A DNA stretch of 64,000 nucleotides, from NCBI GenBank assembly GCA_963821025.1, contig CAWGCG010000004.1, positions 982,070 through 1,046,069 on the forward strand, written 5' to 3'. The number at the start of each line of letters is the position of its first letter. The stretch's first letter is position 1. Of the stretch, positions 37,457 through 45,639 are shown one piece after another. Both the position numbers and the translations under genes were made by a program. Origin of the DNA: WHSW01 sp963821025 (lineage in GTDB: Bacteria; Actinomycetota; Thermoleophilia; Solirubrobacterales; 70-9). Below the pieces are notes generated by a model. That model saw nothing but the letters and a program-made list of their open reading frames with translations. It was not told the origin of the DNA and did not search any database.

Positions 37457-38845
37457 ATGGCCGAGGCCGAGACCGCGACCCCGGATCTGGGCCCGCTCGC
37501 CGGCGAGCTCGACGGCGACCTCGTCCTCCCGTCGGACTCGAGCTTCGACACCGCCCGCTCGGCCTGGAACCTCGCCGTCGAGCAGCGCCCGGCGGCGGTC
37601 GTCTTTCCCAGCTCGCCCGCCGACGTCGCCCTGGCGCTGCGCGCCGCCGGCGCGACCGGCCTCCAGGTGGCACCCCAGGGGACCGGACACGGGGTCGGCG
37701 GCCGCGGCGAGCTCGGCGGCGCTCTGCTGTTGCGGACCGAGCGACTCGATCGGATCGAGATCGACCCGGACCGCCGCCGCGGGCTGTTCGGGGCCGGGGT
37801 GATCTGGCGCGACGCGCTGGCGGCCGCCGGCGAGCACGGGCTCGCCGGGCCGTCGGGATCCTCGCCGGACGTCGGCGTCGCGGGCTACGTCGCCGGCGGC
37901 GGCTTCGGCTGGCTCAGCCGCAAGTACGGCCTCGCCTGCAACCGGGTCGTCGCGATCGACGTGGTGACCGCATCCGGCGAGAGCCTTCGCGTCGACGCCG
38001 AGACCGAGCCGGAGCTGTTCTGGGCGCTGCGCGGGGGCGGCGGCTCGTGTGCGGTGATCACGGCGGTCGAGTTCGAGCTGATCGAGCTCGCCCACGTCTA
38101 CGCGGGGACGGTGATCCTGGCCGCCGACGAGCACACGCACGAGATCGTCCACGCCTACGCCGACTGGGCCGCCGGCGTCCCCGACGAGATCACCTCGATC
38201 GTGCGCTTCCTGCAGCTGCCACCGCTCGACCAGATCCCCGAGCCGCTGCGCGCCCGCCCGCTGGTCACGCTCGGAGCCTGCCACGCGGGCCCGGTCGCCG
38301 ACGGCGAGGAGCTGATCGCGCCGCTGCGGGCGCTTGGCGAGCCGATCATGGACACCTTCGCCACGATCCCGGCGGCAGCCCTGACCACGATCCACATGGA
38401 TCCCGAGCAGCCGACTCCGGGGCTCGGCGATCACGCGCTGCTGCGCGAGCTGCCGGCCGCGGCGATCGACGCCTTCATCGAGGTCGCCGGGCCGCGCTCG
38501 GACTCGCCGCTGACCGTCGCCGAGCTGCGCCAGGCCGGCGGCGCCCTCGCCCGCGCCGAACCCGGCGCCGGGGCGATGGCGCGGCTCGACGCGGCCTTCG
38601 TCTTCAACGGGATCGGCGCTCTGATCGATCCACAGCTCGCCGGCCCGATCCAGGATCGCCTCGGCAAGATCCGCGAGGCGCTGGAGCCGTGGTCGACCGG
38701 GCGAGCCTATGCGAACTTCGCCGACCGCCCGACCCCGGCCGCCACCCTCTATGAGCCCGAGACGCTGACCCGGCTGCGCGAGGTCAAGGCCGCCTATGAC
38801 CCCGGCGACCTGATTCGCGGCGCCCACAGCCTCGCGGTCGACTGA
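37457..38845 (+). CDS. FAD-binding oxidoreductase, berberine-bridge (BBE-like) type
   Basis: A 462-residue flavoprotein of the PCMH/BBE fold. The FAD-binding domain carries QVAPQGTGHGVGGRGELGG, whose His usually binds FAD covalently, and GVAGYVAGGGFGWLSRKYGLACNRV. The position of the second covalent link, usually Cys, reads SSPDVGV, so only one covalent bond is expected. The C-terminal BBE motif is RAYANFADRP with YDPGDLIRGAHSL. Members oxidise alcohols or sugars; the substrate is unknown. The start is ATG 37457, eight bases after the preceding stop. Confidence 0.88.
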   Translation: MAEAETATPDLGPLAGELDGDLVLPSDSSFDTARSAWNLAVEQRPAAVVFPSSPADVALALRAAGATGLQVAPQGTGHGVGGRGELGGALLLRTERLDRIEIDPDRRRGLFGAGVIWRDALAAAGEHGLAGPSGSSPDVGVAGYVAGGGFGWLSRKYGLACNRVVAIDVVTASGESLRVDAETEPELFWALRGGGGSCAVITAVEFELIELAHVYAGTVILAADEHTHEIVHAYADWAAGVPDEITSIVRFLQLPPLDQIPEPLRARPLVTLGACHAGPVADGEELIAPLRALGEPIMDTFATIPAAALTTIHMDPEQPTPGLGDHALLRELPAAAIDAFIEVAGPRSDSPLTVAELRQAGGALARAEPGAGAMARLDAAFVFNGIGALIDPQLAGPIQDRLGKIREALEPWSTGRAYANFADRPTPAATLYEPETLTRLREVKAAYDPGDLIRGAHSLAVD

Positions 38846-38848
38846 GGG

Positions 38849-39377
38849 TCAACAGGCGCCCCAGAGACCCCGCCCGGCGTTGCCGGCCTCCTGCTCGAGG
38901 CGGTCGAAGAGGCCGGCGAAGGAATCGTTCGGGGGGATCGTGAGGGTCGTTGCGTAGCCGCCGCGGACGAGCTCGGCGTTGATGAAGCGCTCGCCGACGT
39001 AGACGTAGGCGAGCAGCCGTCCGTAGACGTCGCGGCGCTCGGCGTCGAAGACGAGCCGAACCCGCTCGCCGCCGACCAGCTCCTTGTTGGCGTCGCTCGC
39101 CTGCGGGCCGAAGCACTCGACCGGCGAGTCGGGTTTGACCGACTCGGGGGTGTCGATGCCGATGTAGCGGACGTCCTCGACCTCGCCGTCGAGCTCGACC
39201 TCGATCGTGTCGCCGTCGACGACGTCGACCACCGGCACGATCACGCCCCGCGCCGGCGACTGGCCGCGGCTCTCGGCCTCGGGCGCGCGGGTCGTCGCCG
39301 TCGTTGCCGGTCAGCAGGACGACGACCAGGATCGCCAGCAGGACGAGCGATCCGAGGCTGGGTAGGCGCGGCGGCAG
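38849..39377 (-). pseudogene. Secreted or membrane-anchored thermonuclease-like protein (frameshifted)
   Basis: The staphylococcal nuclease (SNase) domain is clear: DVVDGDTIEVELDG, RYIGIDTPESV, RLVFDAERRDVYGRLLAYVYV with the catalytic Arg and Asp positions, and a C-terminal GRGLWGAC. It cleaves DNA or RNA in a calcium-dependent way. A hydrophobic anchor (SLVLLAILVVVLL) lies upstream in another frame, joined by a break near 39290 in a CGCGCG run. No ATG, GTG or TTG opens that segment; CTG 39377 is the best candidate, so the start is uncertain. It lies directly behind the aldolase gene. Confidence 0.75.
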
Positions 39378-39388
39378 GCGCTGAGGGG

Positions 39389-40303
39389 CTAGGGGATCCG
39401 GCTGACCGAGCTGAGCATGATCTCCTTGATCTGCTCGACGATCTCGGTCGCCTCGGCGTGCGAGCGCTGCCAGACGTTGCGCCCGTAGATCACGCCCGAG
39501 CCGCCCGCCTCCATGATGTAGCGGGTCTGGTTGAGCAGCTGGTCGTCGTCGATCCTGGAGCCGCCCGAGAGCACGACCAGGGAGCGCCCCGCGGACTCGA
39601 CCACCTGGCGCACCGCCTCCTCCTGGGTGACCTCGAGCTCGTCGTAGGGAGCCGGCGAGTCCTTGTTCGGATCGGGGCTCGGCAGGTTGAGCTTGACCAC
39701 GTCGGCGCCCATCTCCATCGCCATCCGGGCGGCGTAGTCGATCGCATAGAAGGAGTTCTGCCCGCCCTTGGCGGCCACCGCCGAGCCTCGCGGATAGGCC
39801 CAGATCACCAGCGGCATGCCGTAGCGGTCGCAGTCTGAGCGCACGCCCTTGAGCTGGTGCAGGTCCTCGTCCTGGCGCGGCGAGCCGACGTAGAGCGTGT
39901 AGCCGACCGCGTCGGCGCCGAGGCGGACCGCGTCCTCGACCGAGGCGTTGGTGGTCGAGAGCGCGTCATCGGACGGCGGCAGGTCCGTCTTCCCGTTGAC
40001 CTTCAGCACCAGCGGCACCTGGCCCGCGTAGTCGGGGTAGTACTTCTCGGCGAGCCCGATCTGGCAGGCGATCGCCGAGTAGCCCGCCTCGGCGGCGAGC
40101 CGGAACTGATACTCGGGGTCCTTGGAGGCCGGATTGGCGAAGAAGTCGCGCGGGCCGTGCTCGATCCCCTGGTCGATCGGCAACAGCAACAGGGTTCCGT
40201 TGCCTGGGCCGAACTCGAACAGCAGCCGGCGCAGGCGGGTGCGCTTGCCCGGTGCCAGGGTCGCGAGGAGTGACTTCTGCTCGGTCGCGGTGCTCAGTTC
40301 CAT
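39389..40303 (-). CDS. Class I fructose-bisphosphate aldolase (DhnA/FbaB type)
   Basis: A 304-residue Schiff-base aldolase of the archaeal/bacterial DhnA family, cleaving fructose-1,6-bisphosphate in glycolysis. Recognisable segments are LLPIDQGIEHGPRDFF, KVNGKTDLPP, MPLVIWAYPRG, DVVKLNLPSPDP with the Schiff-base Lys, and VVLSGGSRIDDDQLL. The ATG at 40303 is preferred over upstream in-frame codons. It is divergent from the YbdK-type ligase gene. Confidence 0.92.
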   Translation of the reverse strand: MELSTATEQKSLLATLAPGKRTRLRRLLFEFGPGNGTLLLLPIDQGIEHGPRDFFANPASKDPEYQFRLAAEAGYSAIACQIGLAEKYYPDYAGQVPLVLKVNGKTDLPPSDDALSTTNASVEDAVRLGADAVGYTLYVGSPRQDEDLHQLKGVRSDCDRYGMPLVIWAYPRGSAVAAKGGQNSFYAIDYAARMAMEMGADVVKLNLPSPDPNKDSPAPYDELEVTQEEAVRQVVESAGRSLVVLSGGSRIDDDQLLNQTRYIMEAGGSGVIYGRNVWQRSHAEATEIVEQIKEIMLSSVSRIP

Positions 40304-40346
40304 CGTCTGGATCGGTCCTTTGTCGCCGTCATCGGATCGGCCTGAG

Positions 40347-40352
40347 TATAGG
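40347..40352 (+). promoter_or_regulatory. -10 element of the YbdK-type gene
   Basis: TATAGG nine bases before the TTG at 40362, supporting that start. Confidence 0.35.
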
Positions 40353-40361
40353 CTCGGGATC

Positions 40362-41474
40362 TTGCTCGAGCACAACTTCACGGGCCCGCCCTTCACGGTG
40401 GGGATCGAGGAGGAGCTGATGCTCCTCGACGGGGAGAGCCTGAACTTGGCCCAGGCGATCGAGCCCGTGCTCGAGGCCCTGCCCGAGCAATTCTCCGGCC
40501 AGGTGAAGCCCGAGTTGATGCAGGCGGTGCTCGAGATCGCGACGACCCCGTGTCAGAACGTGCGCGAGGCCGGCGAACAGCTGCGCGGGCTGCGCCAGAT
40601 GCTGATCGAGGTCACCGATGGCCTCGGGCTCAAGGTCGGCGCCGCCGCCACCCATCCGTTCGCGCTCTGTCGCGATCAGAAGATCGTCGACCGCCCGCGT
40701 TACCGCGAGCTGCTCGACGAGCTCGGCTACATCGCCAAGCGCGAGATCATCTTCGGCACCCACGTCCACGTCGCGATCGAGGGGCCCGACCGGGCGATCT
40801 ACGCCGCCGACGGGATCCGCCGCTACCTGCCGCTGTTGCTCGCCCTGTCGACCAATTCGCCCTTCTGGGAGGGCGAGCTGACCGGGCTGATGTCGGCCCG
40901 GGTGCCGGTCTTCCGGGCCTTCCCGCGCGAGGGCATCCCGCCGCACTACGGGACCTGGGAGATCTACTCGAACCGGGTCGAGCTGATGATGCGAGCGGGC
41001 GCGATCGAGGACTACACGTTCCTCTGGTGGGACGTGCGCCCGCACCCGAACCTGGGCACGGTCGAGGTCCGGATCCTCGACCAGCAGACCCGGGTCGAGC
41101 ACACCACCGCGCTCGCGTCACTGGTCGTCTGCCTCGCCCACCGGTTCTGCTCGCTCTATGACGCGCGCGAGCCGATGATCGAGTACCCGAGCGAGCTGAT
41201 CGACGACAACAAGATCCGCGCCGCTCGCCGGGGAACCGACGGAAAGCTGGTCGACTTTCGACGCGGCAGGCAGATCCCGACTCCGGAAATGGCTCGCGAC
41301 CTGGTCGCCTTGCTCGGCGATCACTCCGACGAGGTCGGTTGTCGCGCGGAGCTCGAGGGGGTCGAGGATCTGCTCGTCAACGGCACCGGCGCCCACCGCC
41401 AGCTCGCGATCCACGAGCAGCGCGGCGACCTGCGCTCGATCGTCGAGGAGATCGTCGAGAAAACCAAGCCCTAA
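40362..41474 (+). CDS. YbdK-type carboxylate-amine ligase (glutamate-cysteine ligase 2 family)
   Basis: A 370-residue ATP-dependent ligase of the YbdK/GCS2 family, which has weak glutamate-cysteine ligase activity in E. coli. Motifs include FTVGIEEELML with metal-binding Glu residues, KPELMQAVLEIAT, FGTHVHVAIE, SANSPF-like LALSTNSPFWEG, and PNLGTVEVRILDQQT. The product and true substrate are uncertain. The start is TTG 40362, giving MLEHNFTGPPF, with a -10-like hexamer just upstream. Confidence 0.88.
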   Translation: MLEHNFTGPPFTVGIEEELMLLDGESLNLAQAIEPVLEALPEQFSGQVKPELMQAVLEIATTPCQNVREAGEQLRGLRQMLIEVTDGLGLKVGAAATHPFALCRDQKIVDRPRYRELLDELGYIAKREIIFGTHVHVAIEGPDRAIYAADGIRRYLPLLLALSTNSPFWEGELTGLMSARVPVFRAFPREGIPPHYGTWEIYSNRVELMMRAGAIEDYTFLWWDVRPHPNLGTVEVRILDQQTRVEHTTALASLVVCLAHRFCSLYDAREPMIEYPSELIDDNKIRAARRGTDGKLVDFRRGRQIPTPEMARDLVALLGDHSDEVGCRAELEGVEDLLVNGTGAHRQLAIHEQRGDLRSIVEEIVEKTKP

Positions 41475-41489
41475 GGCATACTTGGACAG

Positions 41490-42293
41490 ATGGCCGGGCC
41501 CGAGCTGAGCGTCGTCTGCAAGAGCTGTGGCTCCGAGGTGAGCCCTTACGTGACCGAGTGTCCCTACTGCGGCACCCGGCTGCGAAAGCGGGCGCCGACG
41601 CTCGAGCGCGACGGCGACGAGATCAAGGTCCGCGAGGATCGCCGCGAGCGCCGCCGGCGCAAGGCCGCCGAGCGCCGCAGCCGCCTCGCCGAGCGCCGCG
41701 ACCTGGCCGCGGACCTGACCGCCCGGCCGCTGGTCACGATCGCGGCGCTGGTCGCCTCGGCGCTGGTGGTGATCATCGAGCGCGCCACCGACCTCACCGT
41801 CGTCGACCTGGGCGCGATCTCCGGTCCGGTCGGCGACCAGTGGTGGCGCTATCTGGCCGCGCCCTTCGTCTATGACGACATCGGCTACCTGTTCGCCTGC
41901 GGGCTCGCGATCGCGATCTTCCTGCCGGCGATCGAGCGCCGGATCGGCACCTTCGCCTCGCTGCTGTTGGTGCTGGGCTGCGGCGCCCTGGGGATGCTCG
42001 CCGCGAGCGGGCTCGATTCGTCGTTTGGCGACGGGGTCGAGGTCGCCGCCGGCGGCAACGGGATCGCCCTCGGCGTGCTCGCCTGCTGGCTGGTGCTCAG
42101 AGACGCCGAGCGGCGCGCCGACCCGACCGACGAGTACGACCGGTTCGCGGTCGCGATCGCGGCGATCGTGCTCTTGTGCCTGCCGCTGGTCGAGGACTTC
42201 GCCGATCCGTGGGCGGGGATCGTCGGCGGCCTCGTCGGCGCGCTTTGCGGTCTGGTGGCGGCGCTCGGCGGTCGCACCGCTGCGGGACGCTGA
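41490..42293 (+). CDS. Zinc-ribbon rhomboid-like protein lacking the catalytic Ser
   Basis: A 267-residue protein. Residues 8-31 form a zinc ribbon (CKSCGSEV and CPYCGTRL), followed by a strongly basic segment (residues 40-70) and six hydrophobic segments of the rhomboid type. The motif expected as GxSG reads AAGGNGIALGVL, with Asn in place of Ser. The later helix that should carry His has DPWAGIVGGLVGA. It is therefore predicted to be a non-proteolytic rhomboid-like protein. It heads a five-gene operon. ATG 41490 has TACTTG five bases upstream. Confidence 0.75.
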   Translation: MAGPELSVVCKSCGSEVSPYVTECPYCGTRLRKRAPTLERDGDEIKVREDRRERRRRKAAERRSRLAERRDLAADLTARPLVTIAALVASALVVIIERATDLTVVDLGAISGPVGDQWWRYLAAPFVYDDIGYLFACGLAIAIFLPAIERRIGTFASLLLVLGCGALGMLAASGLDSSFGDGVEVAAGGNGIALGVLACWLVLRDAERRADPTDEYDRFAVAIAAIVLLCLPLVEDFADPWAGIVGGLVGALCGLVAALGGRTAAGR

Positions 42294-42301
42294 GCGGGTT
42301 G

Positions 42302-42964
42302 ATGGGCAAGTACACGGCGCTCACCGACGAGCTGCACGACTACATCGTCGCCCACGGCACCCGCCAGGACGAGGTCCTGAGCCGGATCGAGGCGGAGACC
42401 GCGGCGATGGGGGACGTGGCGCGGATGCAGATCGCCGCCGACCAGGGCGCCTTGATCACCGTGCTCTGCCGCCTGATCGGCGCCCGCGAGGCGCTCGAGC
42501 TCGGCACCTTCACCGGCTATTCGGCGATCTGCATCGCCCGCGGGCTCGAGCCGGGCGGCAGGCTTTTGGCCTGCGAGCTCTCCGAGGAGTACGCCGAGAT
42601 CGCGAGCGCCAACTTCGAGGCGGCCGGGGTCGCCGAGAGGATCGAGATCAGGATCGGCCCCGCTGCCGAGACGCTCGCGGCGCTGCCCGAGCGCGAGCTC
42701 TTCGACTTCGCCTTCATCGACGCCGACAAGGTCGGCTACCCCACCTACTACGAGCTCGTGATCGCCCGCACCCGGCCCGGCGGGTTGATCATGATCGACA
42801 ACGTGCTCGGCGGCGGCCACGTCGCCTCCGGGCACGAGAACGGGACCGTGACCGAGCAGATCGAGGCGATTCGGGCCACCAACGACCTGGTCAGCGCCGA
42901 CGAGCGCGTCGACACGGTCATGCTCGGGATCGCCGATGGGGTCATGCTCGCCCGCAAGCGATGA
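42302..42964 (+). CDS. Class I SAM-dependent O-methyltransferase
   Basis: A 220-residue methyltransferase of the catechol/caffeoyl-CoA type. Features are QIAADQGALITVLCRLIGAR, the SAM-binding ALELGTFTGYSAICIARGL, FDFAFIDADKVGYPTYYEL with the metal-binding Asp residues, and PGGLIMIDNVLGGG. It methylates a hydroxyl group using divalent metal; the acceptor is unknown. ATG 42302 lies eight bases after the rhomboid-like gene, and its stop overlaps the next start (ATGA). Confidence 0.93.
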   Translation: MGKYTALTDELHDYIVAHGTRQDEVLSRIEAETAAMGDVARMQIAADQGALITVLCRLIGAREALELGTFTGYSAICIARGLEPGGRLLACELSEEYAEIASANFEAAGVAERIEIRIGPAAETLAALPERELFDFAFIDADKVGYPTYYELVIARTRPGGLIMIDNVLGGGHVASGHENGTVTEQIEAIRATNDLVSADERVDTVMLGIADGVMLARKR

Positions 42965-43743
42965 TCCTGACCGGCGAGCGCGAGCGCGACCTTGCGATCC
43001 AGCGGCGAGGGCTGCGCGACTTCGTCCGCATGCTCGGCGCCAGCGCCCCCGATTCGAGCGTCCACGAGCGCCACGGGGTGAGCGCCGCGGTCGTCCCGGT
43101 GACCCCGGGGCGCTCGCTGGTCAACTCGGTCGCCTACTCCGATCCCGAGGCCCTGATCGAGTCGCTCGAGTGGCTCGCCGAGCTCTACGAGAGCGCCGGG
43201 ATCGTCGCCTGGACGGTGTGGACTCCGGCCCCCGACGGCGAGGTGGTCGGGGCGCTCGAGGCCGCCGGGCACATCCTCGACGGTGATCCGCTGGGGATGG
43301 TCCTCGACGACCTCGAGCACGCCGAGCTGCCCGCGATCGGCGAGCTCGACTGGGACTCGGACGGCGACGGCCTCGTCGCCGGCGAGCTCAACGACCGCGC
43401 TTACGCGGTCGAGCCGAACGACGGGATGGCGGCGGCGCTCAGCGCCCCGCCCGAGTTCGCGCGCCAGTACCAGGCGCGGGTCGACGGCGAGGTCGCCTGC
43501 GTGCTCGGCGCCATCGATCACGGCGGCGAGGACCTCGGCGTCTACTTCGTCGCCACCGACCAGACCCACCGGGGGCAGGGCCTGGCGACACGGCTGATGG
43601 CGGCGGCGCTCGGCGAGGGACGCGAGCGCGGATTGCGAACCTCCTCGTTGCAGGCGTCGGCGATGGGCGAGCGGCTCTACGTGGCGCTCGGCTACCGGCC
43701 GCAGTTTCGAATCCAGCTCTATGAGCGCCGAAAGCCCGGATGA
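42961..43743 (+). CDS. GNAT-family N-acetyltransferase
   Basis: A 260-residue protein with a C-terminal GNAT domain: VYFVATDQTHRGQGLATRLM carries the acetyl-CoA loop (QTHRGQGLA), and ERLYVALGYRPQF is motif B. The first 130 residues are a less conserved, possibly degenerate second GNAT-like half. It overlaps both neighbours by four bases (ATGA junctions), so it is translated as part of the operon. The substrate is unknown. Confidence 0.88.
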   Translation: MILTGERERDLAIQRRGLRDFVRMLGASAPDSSVHERHGVSAAVVPVTPGRSLVNSVAYSDPEALIESLEWLAELYESAGIVAWTVWTPAPDGEVVGALEAAGHILDGDPLGMVLDDLEHAELPAIGELDWDSDGDGLVAGELNDRAYAVEPNDGMAAALSAPPEFARQYQARVDGEVACVLGAIDHGGEDLGVYFVATDQTHRGQGLATRLMAAALGEGRERGLRTSSLQASAMGERLYVALGYRPQFRIQLYERRKPG

Positions 43744-44072
43744 GCGAGGCCTACTCGGACGCCGAGCTCGAGGCGGCGATCGATCAGATCAGCGGATCGG
43801 CGGGCCTGCGCGAGGCAGAGCTGCTGGTCGACCGCGCCGCGCCGCAGCTGCAGATGATCCTCGCCAAGGCGCTCGAGTCGGGCGGCTGGTTCGGCGAATC
43901 CCACGAGGCCGAGCTGCGCCGCGCGCTCGAGCTCGAAGACGAGGCCGCGCGCTCGACCGCGATCCGCACCCTGCTCGCCGAGGAGACCCGGATGGGGATG
44001 ATGGTCGGGGTCGCCGTCGGCTGGGCGCTCGCCGAACGACTGCGGCAATCCGACCCGAAGGAGAGCGACTAG
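43740..44072 (+). CDS. Conserved-looking helical protein (110 aa)
   Basis: A soluble, Ala/Glu-rich helical protein with no recognised family. It starts at an ATG overlapping the GNAT stop, and its TAG directly precedes the next ATG, so the operon context supports a real gene. Confidence 0.6.
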   Translation: MSEAYSDAELEAAIDQISGSAGLREAELLVDRAAPQLQMILAKALESGGWFGESHEAELRRALELEDEAARSTAIRTLLAEETRMGMMVGVAVGWALAERLRQSDPKESD

Positions 44073-44762
44073 ATGGAGATCCGGTTCATCGGCCATGCGA
44101 CGTTCGAGCTCGTCTCCGCCGAGGCCAGGCTGCTGATCGACCCGTTCCTGGCCCCGCACAACCCGGCGGCCCGGGTCAGCGCCGAGGAGGTCGACCCCAC
44201 CCATGTGCTGCTCACTCACGGCCACCGAGACCACGCCGCCGACGCGGTCGCGGTCGCCACACGCACCGGGGCCCACTGCGTCGCGATCACCGAGCTCGCC
44301 GACTGGCTCGCCGACCAGGGGGTCGAGGATTGCTCGGATCCCAACCTCGGCGGCACGGTCGCCTTCGACTGGGGCTCGGTCAAGCTGGTCCCGGCGATGC
44401 ACACCAACACCAGCCCCGACGGTGCGGTCGCGATCAGCTCGCCCGCCGGGCTGGTGATCGAGTTCGGCGGCCTGGTCGTCTACCACCTCGGCGACACGGC
44501 GCTGTTCAGCGATCTCGCCCTGGTCGGCGAGCGCCACCCGCTCGACCTCGCGATCGTCCCGATCGGCGGCCACTACACGATGGACCGAGCCGATGCCGTC
44601 CACGCCTGCGAGCTGCTCGCGGCGCCGACCGTGATCCCCTGTCACTACGACACCTTCCCCCCGATCGAGACCGACGTCGGCGCCTTCAAGGCCGAGGTCG
44701 AGACGGCGACCGAATCCGAGGTCGTGATCCTCGCTCCCGGCGAGACCTACACGCCGAGTTGA
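44073..44762 (+). CDS. UPF0173-type metallo-beta-lactamase-fold hydrolase
   Basis: A 229-residue metal-dependent hydrolase. The metal motif THGHRDH is present, with IRFIGHATFEL at the N-terminus, VYHLGDTALFSDL, PIGGHYTMDRADA and VIPCHYDTFPPIETD, all typical of UPF0173. Reaction and substrate are not established for the family. It closes the five-gene operon and is followed by a hairpin and T run. Confidence 0.92.
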   Translation: MEIRFIGHATFELVSAEARLLIDPFLAPHNPAARVSAEEVDPTHVLLTHGHRDHAADAVAVATRTGAHCVAITELADWLADQGVEDCSDPNLGGTVAFDWGSVKLVPAMHTNTSPDGAVAISSPAGLVIEFGGLVVYHLGDTALFSDLALVGERHPLDLAIVPIGGHYTMDRADAVHACELLAAPTVIPCHYDTFPPIETDVGAFKAEVETATESEVVILAPGETYTPS

Positions 44763-44770
44763 CTCCCCGC

Positions 44771-44818
44771 TTCGATCGATCGATCGCGTCGACCGACCGA
44801 TCGAATTAGGTCCCTTTT
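44771..44818 (+). terminator. Hairpin plus T run after the UPF0173 gene
   Basis: TTCGATCG (44771-44778) pairs with CGATCGAA (44798-44805), followed by CCCTTTTTC at about 44812. It looks like a rho-independent terminator for the operon. Confidence 0.5.
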
Positions 44819-44907
44819 TCGACCCGCGAACGAGCGAGCGTCGGATACGATGGACTTTCCCCTAACCCCCCTGCCGGGTGTCGGCCCCACCGGCGCTCGG
44901 CGCGTTC

Positions 44908-44959
44908 CCCAGTAAGTCTCGGTCCGAGGTCATGGAGGGCCTCGAACCGAGGCACTGGG
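44908..44959. promoter_or_regulatory. Long inverted repeat upstream of the NarL-type regulator
   Basis: Outer arms CCCAGT/ACTGGG (44908-44913 and 44954-44959) surround a 12-base stem CTCGGTCCGAGG with its near-complement (44918-44929 and 44940-44951, one mismatch). The loop is TCATGGAGGG. If transcription starts near 44986 this is a DNA operator at the -35 region. If it starts upstream it is an RNA hairpin. Confidence 0.6.
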
Positions 44960-44973
44960 AGCAGTGCGGCGCG

Positions 44974-44979
44974 TAGACT
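44974..44979 (+). promoter_or_regulatory. -10 element of the response-regulator gene
   Basis: TAGACT nine bases before the GTG at 44989. Confidence 0.4.
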
Positions 44980-44988
44980 CGAGCGGCC

Positions 44989-45639
44989 GTGAGCTCCACC
45001 TCCGACCGAGTGACCGTATTGGTCGCCGACGATCACCCGATCTACCGTGAGGGGATCGTTCGGGCGATCAAGGAGCGCCCCGATCTCGATCTGGTCGGCG
45101 AGGCCTCCGACGGGCGCGAGGCACTCGAGCAGATCAAGGAGCTGGCGCCGGCGGTCGCCGTGCTCGACATCCGCATGCCCGAGCTCGACGGGACGCAGGT
45201 GCTCGCAGCGATGCGCCGCGACGGGCTCCAGACCGAGGTGCTCTTCCTCAGCGCCTTCATGGACCCCGAGCTCGCCTACCGGACGGTGGCGTCCGGCGCC
45301 AAGGGCTATCTCTCGAAGGAGTCGTCGCGCCAGGAGGTCTGCGACGCGATCGGCACGATCGCCCGCGGCGGTACCGCGCTGGCCGCCGAGGCGCAGGCGG
45401 GCCTGGCGCGCGAGATCCAGGATCGCGAGCGCACCGGCGGGCGCCCGGCGCTGACCGCGCGCGAGCAGGAGGTGCTGAAGCTGGTCGCCGAGGGGCTCTC
45501 GGCGCCCGAGATCGGCAAGCAGATCGGGCTCTCGACGCCGACGGTGAAGAGCCACCTGCACTCGCTCTACGAGAAGCTCGGCGTCTCCGACCGCGCCGCC
45601 GCGGTCGCGGAGTCGATGCGCAGAGGGCTGCTCGAGTAG
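44989..45639 (+). CDS. NarL/FixJ-type response regulator
   Basis: A 216-residue two-component regulator. The receiver domain (residues 8-125) has VADDHPIYREGI, the phospho-acceptor Asp in AVLDIRMPELDG, FLSAF and the conserved Lys in KGYLSKES. The C-terminal LuxR-type helix-turn-helix is LTAREQEVLKLVAEGLSAPE with STPTVKSHLHSLYEKLG. It overlaps the kinase gene by one base and forms a pair with it. The signal is unknown because the kinase has no sensor domain. Confidence 0.96.
   Translation: MSSTSDRVTVLVADDHPIYREGIVRAIKERPDLDLVGEASDGREALEQIKELAPAVAVLDIRMPELDGTQVLAAMRRDGLQTEVLFLSAFMDPELAYRTVASGAKGYLSKESSRQEVCDAIGTIARGGTALAAEAQAGLAREIQDRERTGGRPALTAREQEVLKLVAEGLSAPEIGKQIGLSTPTVKSHLHSLYEKLGVSDRAAAVAESMRRGLLE

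Noticed and set aside
44771..44805. GATC-rich tract as a replication origin
   Set aside because: There are only a few GATC words, no DnaA boxes and no neighbouring dnaA; it fits a terminator better.
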